From Alphaproteobacteria bacterium (lineage in GTDB: Bacteria; Pseudomonadota; Alphaproteobacteria; Micavibrionales; Micavibrionaceae): DNA of 44,911 nt. Positions 16,620-22,889 of this stretch are shown in pieces. The notes under the pieces were generated by a model. That model made no database searches. It was not told the origin of the DNA and saw nothing but the letters and a program-made list of their open reading frames with translations. Each line of letters begins with the position of its first letter. The first letter of the stretch is position 1. The DNA lies in NCBI GenBank assembly GCA_020443295.1, contig JAGRIJ010000042.1, positions 1 to 44,911 of the forward strand, read 5' to 3'. Position numbers and translations under genes: made by a program.

Positions 16620-18038
16620 TTATTTCGAATCCAATTCGTCTGACTCCACTAACGTTAGAACTGTTCTGGTGTCGTTATCCGCCTTATTATGCGTATCTTC
16701 GGATTTTTCTCGTTTTCCCACTCTAAAAAAACCTTGAAAGTGTCGTTCTTCGTTAGCCATTTTTTCAAAAAAATAATAATCATCTGTCCTAGAAGTGCAG
16801 TCTTTTCTGGCTTTACATACACCATACACACCGATTGATGAACTATTACCATTAGTATTAGGACCAGCCCTAACATCTAAATACACGATTTTATCTCTAT
16901 TCTGCTCAATAAAAGAGTAAAACGGACCGCCTTCATTTTGAGTATAAACCACGCCTACAAAACTAGGATATCCATTTTTTTGACTTATTTGTGGTTGGTA
17001 AAGACTATCTTTCCTTAATCCCCACTGGTCAAAATCTTCTGGCTTTTCATTTTTTTTAAGTTCAACCAAATCATCTACAATTTTGATCGTTTCAGGATAA
17101 TCTTTAAAATTTTGCAGATCATCTTCACTATAGTAATCAATGCCCAGTAAAAGAGAGATAAAATAATTGTCAGAATTATTATTTGCAGAAGTTGCTTTCG
17201 GGTAAGTACGCAAAGTTTGTCTTACACGTCTTAAAGTAGCGTCACACAGCCATGCAGGTGTGTCAGAAGATTTTAGACCACAGCCAATAAAAAACCTTGG
17301 GAATAAAGGTATTGCCTCGTAGGTAGCCGTAACAAACCGCCCAATACTCTTCTCATTAATAAAAAACGTATACTGTCGCTGATTTAAATATGGATTTTCA
17401 GTTTTGAGTTCTTCTCTGACAATTTTCAAAATTGGCTTTTGAGGCGCCTCCCGAATTCTCAATTCGCACATGCCAAAACTTTTACTGGATACTTTATTGG
17501 AACGGAACTCGTGCCAACTCACTGGAAAAATCCAGTATTCCCCAAAAATATCAGTAACTTTATCTTTTAAGCTTCTTGCTCGATCACACAGAACCTTCGT
17601 AGAAAGCCTATACGCTAAATATCCTTCAGGAAAATTCGAATTTACGGCATACACAACTGGGATTTTTAAATACTTAACATACTCCCCATTAGCGACTAAA
17701 GAATAGTCCCCAGACACAAACTCCAAAAGTTTAGAAGGATTTTGAGCTTGAAGTTCATTTTCAAGACCGTAAATATAAACCGCTTGAACACCAAAAAGAA
17801 AATAGTAAAACAGATAGGGCAGTAACGGTATTGCAAGTAAAACTTTTGGTGCCTTCCTTAGTAAAACTTCACAGACAAAAGTCAAAGCGATAATATGCGG
17901 TATATGCCCAGTCCAAATTGGCGCACCCGTTATCATCAGGAATACGCCTGTATATGGAAACCACTGCAACACAATCAGCAACAAAAAAATTATCATTAAC
18001 ATGAATGTACAGGTTTTATAATATGAAAAATCAAGCAT
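16620..18038 (-). CDS. AT-rich membrane-anchored protein of unknown function (acquired gene)
   Basis: A 472-residue protein with no family I recognise. The N-terminus has two or three hydrophobic segments (about 11-37, 43-55 and 66-92, the last reading VLLAIPLLPYLFYYFLFGVQAVYIYG). The remaining roughly 380 residues form a soluble, Tyr/Phe- and Lys-rich domain with scattered cysteines (CDRARS, GMCELR, GCGLKSSDTPAWLCDA, GVCKARKDC). These may pair as disulfides if the domain is periplasmic. The coding sequence is far richer in A+T and in AAA/TTT codons than its neighbours, a sign of horizontal acquisition. It starts two bases behind a 26-codon relic frame and stops one base before the yifB ATG, so it is placed like an operon member. 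The 20-bp repeats mark its borders. Confidence 0.8.
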   Translation of the reverse strand: MLDFSYYKTCTFMLMIIFLLLIVLQWFPYTGVFLMITGAPIWTGHIPHIIALTFVCEVLLRKAPKVLLAIPLLPYLFYYFLFGVQAVYIYGLENELQAQNPSKLLEFVSGDYSLVANGEYVKYLKIPVVYAVNSNFPEGYLAYRLSTKVLCDRARSLKDKVTDIFGEYWIFPVSWHEFRSNKVSSKSFGMCELRIREAPQKPILKIVREELKTENPYLNQRQYTFFINEKSIGRFVTATYEAIPLFPRFFIGCGLKSSDTPAWLCDATLRRVRQTLRTYPKATSANNNSDNYFISLLLGIDYYSEDDLQNFKDYPETIKIVDDLVELKKNEKPEDFDQWGLRKDSLYQPQISQKNGYPSFVGVVYTQNEGGPFYSFIEQNRDKIVYLDVRAGPNTNGNSSSIGVYGVCKARKDCTSRTDDYYFFEKMANEERHFQGFFRVGKREKSEDTHNKADNDTRTVLTLVESDELDSK

Positions 18039-18102
18039 TTTTATACTTCACAAATAAATATAAAAAAGTTCCATACCCTCAAGGAAGAAAGCCCGATAGA
18101 AA
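16620..18102. mobile_element. putative inserted segment of about 1.5 kb at the yifB start
   Basis: This 1483-bp AT-rich block lies between the two 20-bp direct repeats. It carries one gene and a 64-bp leader and no recognisable transposase or integrase. I see no terminal inverted repeats. Removing the block together with one repeat copy would restore a TAATG overlap between the membrane-protein gene at 18121 and yifB. This strongly suggests a later insertion. The mechanism (site-specific recombination, target duplication or short-homology integration) is not visible. Confidence 0.55.
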
Positions 18103-18121
18103 TATGCACCCGCGCGACCAT
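18041..18121 (-). pseudogene. 26-codon relic of the yifB start, joined to foreign sequence
   Basis: An ATG overlapping the stop of the upstream membrane-protein gene (TAATG) opens a frame MVARVH, identical to the first six codons of yifB. It then runs into inserted sequence (ISIGLSSLRVW...) and stops at 18043-18041, two bases before the 472-residue gene's ATG. It is most simply the ancestral yifB start left behind by the insertion. It could still be translated and couple translation into the next gene. Confidence 0.6.
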
Positions 18122-18122
18122 T
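18103..18122. repeat. 20-bp direct repeat, copy 2 (relic yifB start)
   Basis: Identical to 16600-16619. This copy overlaps the stop codon (18121-18123 complement) of the membrane-protein gene, in what was probably the original junction with yifB. Confidence 0.9.
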
Positions 18123-18846
18123 ACGCAGCATCTCTCTCATCTGACGGAGCATCTGCTACATCGCTCAACACAATGCCCTGCTCGCCCGCCGCCGCCTCAC
18201 CGCGTTTTAAAAACACAGGCCGCGCAACAGGAATGGACACCGCAACAAACCCCGCAACATAATGCCAGAACGGCACGACAGTAATAACCAGCCGCTTGAC
18301 GTAATCATTCATAGAGACAAGCGTTCCGTAAAAACCGCCACCCCCGCCATGCGGCTTTGTCGACATCACCCCGAACCGCGCAGCCAGCATAAGAAGCGCG
18401 CAGGCCAGCAACAGCCCTCCGCCCCGCCGCAGCCATGTATGATCCTTGGCCCCGACGGCATCCAGGACCGAAACCCGCGAGAGCAGGAATGCCAGCGGCG
18501 CATAGACGATAAACAGGAAATGCGTATAGGGAATATCGTCCTGCCAGAACGTATGCGCAAAAGCGCTGCCCAGCGCCAGCGCTCCCCACGGCGCAGCGGT
18601 GAAAAACGCGAAGCGCGCGAGATTGCTGTGCTTGCTGCGCCTGAGCAAACCAAAGCCAGTCCCGCCCAGAACAAGGGCGATCAGCGTCGAAACCACCGGC
18701 ATGCTCACCGCGTTATGGGGAACCTCAAGATAGGAGCCGATCGAACCCAAAACCCCGAAAAGAATCGCCACCGCCAGAAAAGCGGCGTAACCTCCCGCCA
18801 GTATCAGCCCCAAAGGGCGCTTAAATTCTGTCGCATCTTCAGCCAT
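18121..18846 (-). CDS. integral membrane protein, function unknown
   Basis: A 241-residue polytopic membrane protein with about six predicted helices: LGLILAGGYAAFLAVAILFGVLG (12-34), VVSTLIALVLGGTGFGLL (50-67), RFAFFTAAPWGALALGSAF (77-95), YTHFLFIVYAPLAFLL (106-121), GGGLLLACALLMLAARFGVM (142-161) and LVITVVPFWHYVAGFVAVSIPVA (186-208). A Gly-rich loop (KPHGGGGGFYG) precedes the last helix, and an acidic C-terminal tail (SDVADAPSDERDAA) is probably cytoplasmic. No family is recognised. AAGGGG lies about seven bases before the ATG, a good ribosome binding site. It was probably the original upstream partner of yifB before the insertion, since its stop codon overlaps the relic yifB start. Confidence 0.82.
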   Translation of the reverse strand: MAEDATEFKRPLGLILAGGYAAFLAVAILFGVLGSIGSYLEVPHNAVSMPVVSTLIALVLGGTGFGLLRRSKHSNLARFAFFTAAPWGALALGSAFAHTFWQDDIPYTHFLFIVYAPLAFLLSRVSVLDAVGAKDHTWLRRGGGLLLACALLMLAARFGVMSTKPHGGGGGFYGTLVSMNDYVKRLVITVVPFWHYVAGFVAVSIPVARPVFLKRGEAAAGEQGIVLSDVADAPSDERDAA

Positions 18847-18961
18847 AAAATTCCCCTTAAAAAATAAATGCCGCGCCCAAAAACAGGTGCGAAATAACGT
18901 TTCGAATAATCAATAGAAATGTTATGGCATGCAAAAGGGAAAATGAAAACCCGCCAAAACA

Positions 18962-19402
18962 TTAGGGTGGCGATAGCAGCTTCCACATCTTCAAATGCGG
19001 AATCCCGTCCTCGTCAAACATCTCCCCCTCACCCACATACCAGCATTTTTCGTAAAACGAGACGGCGGAATGGCGCGCATGCACGTAAATGCTTTTTGCG
19101 CCGTGCGCGACCGCGTAACGCTCGCAGAACTTCGTCATCGCGCGCCCGATTCCGTGGCCCTGCAGATCGGGCGCAACGGCCACACGCTGCATTTTCATCT
19201 GCGTTCCTTCGGGCACCAGCACCGCGCACGCGCGCACCTTCTCCCCCTCCACCCCGATAATCTGAATATGGGCCTTCTCCGCTTCCATATCCTCGGACGT
19301 AAAGGTCAGCCCCAGCGGTTCGCGCAAAACATCCTGCCGCAGCTTCACCGCCGCCTGATAAAAACTGGTCCCATGCGGGATCACCTGAAATTCTATGTCC
19401 AC
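18962..19402 (-). CDS. GNAT-family N-acetyltransferase
   Basis: A small acetyl-CoA-dependent N-acyltransferase of about 146 residues. Strand 4 and motif A are clear: MQRVAVAPDLQGHGIGRAMTKFCERYAVAHGAKSIYVHARHSAVSFYEKCWYVGEGEMFDEDGIPHLKMWK. QGHGIGRAM is the R/Q-x-x-G-x-G/A pyrophosphate-binding loop, and the ending resembles the YjcF/ElaA-like subgroup. I chose the GTG at 19402 because AGGAGG lies five bases before it. An ATG at 19441 would put 13 non-family residues in front of DIEFQVI. The acceptor is unknown: small amines, antibiotics or protein N-termini are all possible. Confidence 0.88.
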   Translation of the reverse strand: MDIEFQVIPHGTSFYQAAVKLRQDVLREPLGLTFTSEDMEAEKAHIQIIGVEGEKVRACAVLVPEGTQMKMQRVAVAPDLQGHGIGRAMTKFCERYAVAHGAKSIYVHARHSAVSFYEKCWYVGEGEMFDEDGIPHLKMWKLLSPP

Positions 19403-19552
19403 GAAAACCTCCTGCCTGAATATCTGCACTATGATTCGCACCCGCCCCCACCTCTTCAGAATTTATTAAAAAACACGGCGGGATCAAAGAAAGTTATTCA
19501 AAAAAACTGAAAATTTATTCATTAAAAATCAAGGGGTTATGAAATTCCAACG

Positions 19553-19564
19553 GTTCTTAAGAAC
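19553..19564. promoter_or_regulatory. 12-bp perfect palindrome upstream of the 206-residue protein gene
   Basis: GTTCTTAAGAAC is a perfect palindrome about 60 bases before the start codon at 19624, in an AT-rich 180-bp gap. It could be an operator for a dimeric regulator, but a single 12-bp palindrome may be chance. A 16-codon frame starting at 19539 (MKFQRFLRTSLPLPFK) runs across it. I do not call it a gene. Confidence 0.3.
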
Positions 19565-19623
19565 TTCTTTACCTTTACCCTTTAAATGAGGAATTAAGAA
19601 AAGATGAATAGGAGATTCGAACA

Positions 19624-20244
19624 ATGAATGACGATGGCAGGTATGACAGTAGACGCAGTAAGCATCCCGCTCTCTTCCGTGCTGAGTACCTTCTCCCCAC
19701 AATTATCAAAGGCGTGCTCACACAGCACATCCCGCTGAACGCGGAAGCCGAACACTCAATCCACACAGTGATCAGCGAACTCGAGCCCGACATGGCGCTG
19801 CTGTGCTGTGCCAATATCGCAAAGGAAATATACGCGTATGAAAAAAGCCGCGAGCTGGATCTCGCCTTCCTCGGCAACCTGAGCGAAAAGATCGTAAAGG
19901 AATTCCGCCCGGTATGCGCGCTTGCGCAAACAAACCCGGACGCCCGCAACGCAAAGCTGAAAGCCTTGCTGCCCCGCCTGGCCGAGCGTATGGAAAAAAT
20001 GATGGATAATCTGGAGCTGACCAAGGTGGCGCTGGAAATTTATGATGCGAACGCCGCGGAAATTCTCGGCATCCTGCTGATCCAGCTTCACGGCCAGTTC
20101 CTGATCGTGGACCAGCTGATCGAACTGCGCAGCGAAACGCTGTTTTATGAAGATATTGAGGCTGAAGAGGATATGTTCCCCGCCCTCGCGGGAATGACCG
20201 TGCGGGACGACAGCAACATCATCCCCTTCCCGCCCCGGAATTAG
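19624..20244 (+). CDS. soluble helical protein of unknown function
   Basis: A 206-residue protein not recognised as a named family. It has no signal peptide or membrane span. The sequence is largely alpha-helical: AEAEHSIHTVISELEPDMALLCCANIAKEIYAYEKSRELD (about 40-80), LKALLPRLAERMEKMMDNLELTKVALEIYDANAAEILGILLIQLHGQFLIVDQLIELRSETLFYED (115-180). It ends in a short tail, DDSNIIPFPPRN. An NIIPFPPR-like ending is common in alphaproteobacterial regulatory or stress proteins, but this is not diagnostic. AGGAG lies about 11 bases before the ATG. A strong terminator follows at 20294, so it is a single-gene transcript. Confidence 0.78.
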   Translation: MNDDGRYDSRRSKHPALFRAEYLLPTIIKGVLTQHIPLNAEAEHSIHTVISELEPDMALLCCANIAKEIYAYEKSRELDLAFLGNLSEKIVKEFRPVCALAQTNPDARNAKLKALLPRLAERMEKMMDNLELTKVALEIYDANAAEILGILLIQLHGQFLIVDQLIELRSETLFYEDIEAEEDMFPALAGMTVRDDSNIIPFPPRN

Positions 20245-20293
20245 GATTAGTAGACTCCTCAATTTACTTGAGAGTGTTGGTTGTGTATCTCTC

Positions 20294-20322
20294 CCCCGGC
20301 CCAAAAAGCCGGGGATTTTTTT
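20294..20322 (+). terminator. Rho-independent terminator
   Basis: CCCCGGC (20294-20300) pairs with GCCGGGG (20308-20314) around a 7-base loop, followed by A and seven T. It ends the transcript of the 206-residue protein gene. Confidence 0.85.
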
Positions 20323-20361
20323 GCTTTAAAAAACTACGCAACAAAAACGCCCGAGCAAAGA

Positions 20362-20442
20362 GCGTTTAGATTGAATTACGAACGAGGAGCGCAGTGTACG
20401 AAAGGTACATAAGCGACGAGTGAGGCGATTCAAGTTAAACGA
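20362..20442. repeat. folded intergenic repeat-like element
   Basis: The outer arms CGTTTA-GA-TTGAAT (20363-20376) and ATTCAA-GT-TAAACG (20428-20441) pair except for a 2-base internal mismatch. Inside, TGTAC (20395-20399) and GTACA (20405-20409) form a hairpin with loop GAAAG. Between them lie two similar CGAG-rich blocks (about 20382-20391 and 20416-20426). It sits between a terminator and the end of the HIT gene and codes for nothing. The look (CGAGGAGCGCAGTGTACGAAAGGTACAT) resembles dispersed intergenic repeats of other alphaproteobacteria, from memory. I see one copy in this window. Confidence 0.6.
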
Positions 20443-20450
20443 TCGAAGCC

Positions 20451-20822
20451 CTAGGCTGCCAGCTTGGTCAGCATCGGCCCCAACCGCCTCCCGCCGAGAA
20501 TATGCAGGTGGAAATGCGGCACTTCCTGCCCGCCATTCAGCCCCGCATTGGTAATCGTGCGGAATCCTTCGCCCGAAAGCCCCTGCTCTTCGGCAATTTT
20601 CGACACCGCGTCGAAAAACGCCTTGATCTCCTCGGCGCTCGCTTTCGCCCCGAAATCGGAGATTGAGACATATTCTCCCTTGGGGATGACAAGGATATGG
20701 ACAGGCGCCTGCGGGTTGATGTCCTTGAACGCCAGAACATGATCGTCCTCATAGACTTTGCCGCAGGGGATCTCCCCGCGCAGGATCTTGGCGAAAATGT
20801 TATTGGGATCATAGCTGCTCAT
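20451..20822 (-). CDS. HIT-family (HinT-like) nucleotide phosphoramidase/hydrolase
   Basis: A 123-residue histidine-triad protein of the HinT branch, which hydrolyses purine nucleotide phosphoramidates such as AMP-lysine. Hallmarks are [41 protein letters not shown] at the N-terminus and the triad [10 protein letters not shown] near the C-terminus. The middle His of the triad (second of H-x-H-x-H) is the nucleophile. The ATG at 20822 has AAGGAA about nine bases upstream and is preferred over the one at 20840. It is divergent from panD, with about 70 bases between the start codons. Confidence 0.92.
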   Translation of the reverse strand: MSSYDPNNIFAKILRGEIPCGKVYEDDHVLAFKDINPQAPVHILVIPKGEYVSISDFGAKASAEEIKAFFDAVSKIAEEQGLSGEGFRTITNAGLNGGQEVPHFHLHILGGRRLGPMLTKLAA

Positions 20823-20892
20823 GGCCGTTTTTCCTTGCATTTTTTGGATCGGAGGACCAGATTACACAGCGTTTGCGAGGAAAGTAAAGACC

Positions 20893-21270
20893 ATGATCCT
20901 GACGATGCTCAAAGCCAAGCTCCACCGCGCGACCGTCACCCGCGCCGATCTGCATTACGAAGGATCGATCACCATCGACTCCGCCCTGATGGAGGCCGCA
21001 AACCTCCTGCCCAATGAACAGGTCGATGTTCTGGACATCACCAACGGCGCGCGCCTGACCACCTATGTCATCCCCGGCCCCCGCAACTCCGGCGAAATCG
21101 GCATCAACGGCGCCGCCGCACATCTGGTCAGCCCCGGCGATCGGGTCATCATTTGCGCTTATGCGCAAATGAACGCACAGGAAGCAAAAAATTTCCAGCC
21201 CGCCATTATCCTGCTCGATGAAAAAAACCGGATCAAGGAAACCGCGCATAAAAGCGGCCGCGCCGCCTGA
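20893..21270 (+). CDS. panD: aspartate 1-decarboxylase proenzyme
   Basis: Makes beta-alanine from L-aspartate for pantothenate and coenzyme A synthesis. The 125-residue proenzyme cleaves itself between Gly and Ser in HYEGSITID to create the pyruvoyl cofactor. Lys9-like ([12 protein letters not shown]), Tyr (YVIPGPR) and [10 protein letters not shown] are the expected active-site and fold motifs. The start at 20893 follows an AGGAAA site. The frame is open further upstream to 20821, but that would overlap the HIT gene start and adds no PanD sequence. It is convergent with the carboxypeptidase gene. Confidence 0.95.
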   Translation: MILTMLKAKLHRATVTRADLHYEGSITIDSALMEAANLLPNEQVDVLDITNGARLTTYVIPGPRNSGEIGINGAAAHLVSPGDRVIICAYAQMNAQEAKNFQPAIILLDEKNRIKETAHKSGRAA

Positions 21271-21276
21271 GCATTC

Positions 21277-22299
21277 CTAACGGATGCACTCCGGCAAGCC
21301 CGGCGCATCGGAAAAACAGCCATCAACCACATCCGGCTCGCGCCTGTCAGTCTGGTAAATAAGGGGTCCGCCTCCCGGATCATGCTCGGGAGGACCCTGC
21401 GGCGTATCGCGCGGAACATCCGGCGCTTCATGCTCAAGTTTTTCGAAAGCCTCGTTCAGGATCCGCAAAAAGGCCGCTTCCCGGTCGCTCGCATTCCGTC
21501 CTCCGACATAGGACGCGATAACCTGCCGCTCTCCGCGGCGCGTATGGGCGGTCAAGGCATAGCCGGCATCGCACGTATAGCCCGTCTTGCCGAAAATATC
21601 CTCATCGGGAATGGTATCGTTCCGCAGCAGCGTATTCGTATTATGCAGCGTGCGCCCCCGCACCCGCGCCGTCTCCGTCCCCAGCAGGGCCACAAGGTCC
21701 GGATGCTTGTCTAATATGTGCTTGAGCAGGATCGCAAGATCCCGCGTCGTCGTCCCGCCGTCCCGCGTGCGGATCAGCGGTGTGGGAAGGCCGCTCGCAT
21801 TATAGAACACGGTATGGGTCATACCCAGCTCCTGCGCCCTTTGATTCATCAGCGCCACAAACTGGGTTTCCGTATTCCCGATCCCGCGCGCCTTGGCCGT
21901 AAACTCGGCAATCGTGGCCGCCATATCGTTATAGGAACTGATCGCGGCCCCGCGCATGGCGTCCGATAGCCTGATAGACCCGCTCCAATGCGAAAACCGC
22001 TCCAGATCGTCACGGTGCAGGGTCCCGTTAGCGATAAAAATCCGGTCGTCCGGAGACATCAGCCCCTCTTTAATCGCCTCATGCGCCAGCAACAGGGTCA
22101 TCAGCTTGGTCATGGATGCGGGCTGGATCCGTGTATCCGCATCCTGCTCTAACAGGACTTCCCCGGTCTGCGCATCCATCGCGAAATATGCTTCGCGCTC
22201 GGGCACGCACTGCGCCTCGGCCTGTTCCGCACCCCAGAGAGTGAGAAACGCCAGCGTCGCAGCCCGGAATGTATGTTCGATCGATCGGAAGAGAGCCAT
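21277..22299 (-). CDS. D-alanyl-D-alanine carboxypeptidase (peptidase S11, PBP5/6-type)
   Basis: A 340-residue periplasmic low-molecular-weight penicillin-binding protein that trims the terminal D-Ala from peptidoglycan stem peptides. A signal peptide ends near AEQAEAQ (about residue 29). The three serine-type motifs are intact: SMTK (in QPASMTKLMTLL, catalytic Ser), SYN (in AISSYNDMAATIAE) and KTG (in FGKTGYTCDAGYALTA). The C-terminus is a Pro-, Asp- and Gly-rich tail (DVPRDTPQGPPEHDPGGG) rather than the amphipathic membrane anchor of PBP5. The protein may therefore be soluble or held differently. It is convergent with panD (6-base gap). Confidence 0.92.
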   Translation of the reverse strand: MALFRSIEHTFRAATLAFLTLWGAEQAEAQCVPEREAYFAMDAQTGEVLLEQDADTRIQPASMTKLMTLLLAHEAIKEGLMSPDDRIFIANGTLHRDDLERFSHWSGSIRLSDAMRGAAISSYNDMAATIAEFTAKARGIGNTETQFVALMNQRAQELGMTHTVFYNASGLPTPLIRTRDGGTTTRDLAILLKHILDKHPDLVALLGTETARVRGRTLHNTNTLLRNDTIPDEDIFGKTGYTCDAGYALTAHTRRGERQVIASYVGGRNASDREAAFLRILNEAFEKLEHEAPDVPRDTPQGPPEHDPGGGPLIYQTDRREPDVVDGCFSDAPGLPECIR

Positions 22300-22434
22300 A
22301 TTCCTTTATACATAATTCTGCTCCGATGAAAAGCTTTTCCTGTCCTGAAAACTCGCCTCAAAACTCGTAAGTAACTTTTCCCCGGATAACTTCGAAAATT
22401 TTACAGAACAAAGGGGATAAGCCCCCGCCATATC

Positions 22435-22462
22435 TTGACCGGGCGCGCGTTTGGGCCATAGT
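22435..22462 (+). promoter_or_regulatory. candidate sigma70-type promoter of trxA
   Basis: TTGACC (22435-22440) plus a 16-base spacer and CATAGT (22457-22462), about 40 bases before the trxA start codon. The -35 box is strong and the -10 is moderate. Confidence 0.5.
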
Positions 22463-22499
22463 GAAAGGATATTGCGTAAAGGACTGAAGGAGAAAAACC

Positions 22500-22820
22500 A
22501 TGAGCGTGCAAGCCGTCACAGACAAGAACTTCAATAAGGAAGTCGTGGAAAGCGAACAGCCTGTTCTCGTCGACTTCTGGGCGGAATGGTGCGGCCCCTG
22601 CCAGAGATTGATGCCGATCGTCGAGGAAGTGGCCGGAGAAATGGCCGGAAAAATCAAGATCGTCAAGGTGAATATCGAGGAATCTCCCGAAGCTCCGACA
22701 AAGTATGGCGTAAGGGGCATTCCGGCACTGATGCTTTTCAAGGGGGGCAAACTGGTTGATACCCGCATGGGCGGCATGCCGAAATCCCAGCTCGTTTCAT
22801 GGCTGGAAAATCACGTCTGA
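22500..22820 (+). CDS. trxA: thioredoxin
   Basis: The general cytoplasmic disulfide reductase, 106 residues. The active site WAEWCGPCQRLMPI carries the classical WCGPC. VDFWA upstream and the cis-Pro loop RGIPALMLFKGGKLVDTRMGG are all canonical. AAGGAG about eight bases before the ATG is a good ribosome binding site. In many alphaproteobacteria trxA follows addA on the same strand; here it lies next to addA but is convergent with it. Confidence 0.97.
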   Translation: MSVQAVTDKNFNKEVVESEQPVLVDFWAEWCGPCQRLMPIVEEVAGEMAGKIKIVKVNIEESPEAPTKYGVRGIPALMLFKGGKLVDTRMGGMPKSQLVSWLENHV

Positions 22821-22822
22821 AT

Positions 22823-22870
22823 GGCCGATAAGCCGTTAACCTTCTGTGGATAAAAAATAAAATCGGCCAA
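22823..22870. repeat. 8-bp inverted repeat between trxA and addA
   Basis: TGGCCGAT (22823-22830) and ATCGGCCA (22863-22870) can pair over a 32-base loop. A third ATCGGCC lies at 22884-22890. There is no U-run behind the stem, so a terminator call is uncertain. It is in the convergent gap where both transcripts end. Confidence 0.35.
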
Positions 22871-22889
22871 ATATGCACCGGAAATCGGC

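Noticed and set aside
18041..18121. Relic yifB frame as a genuine small gene
   Set aside because: Its first six codons are a copy of yifB and the remainder is leader sequence of the inserted gene; it is better explained as an insertion scar.
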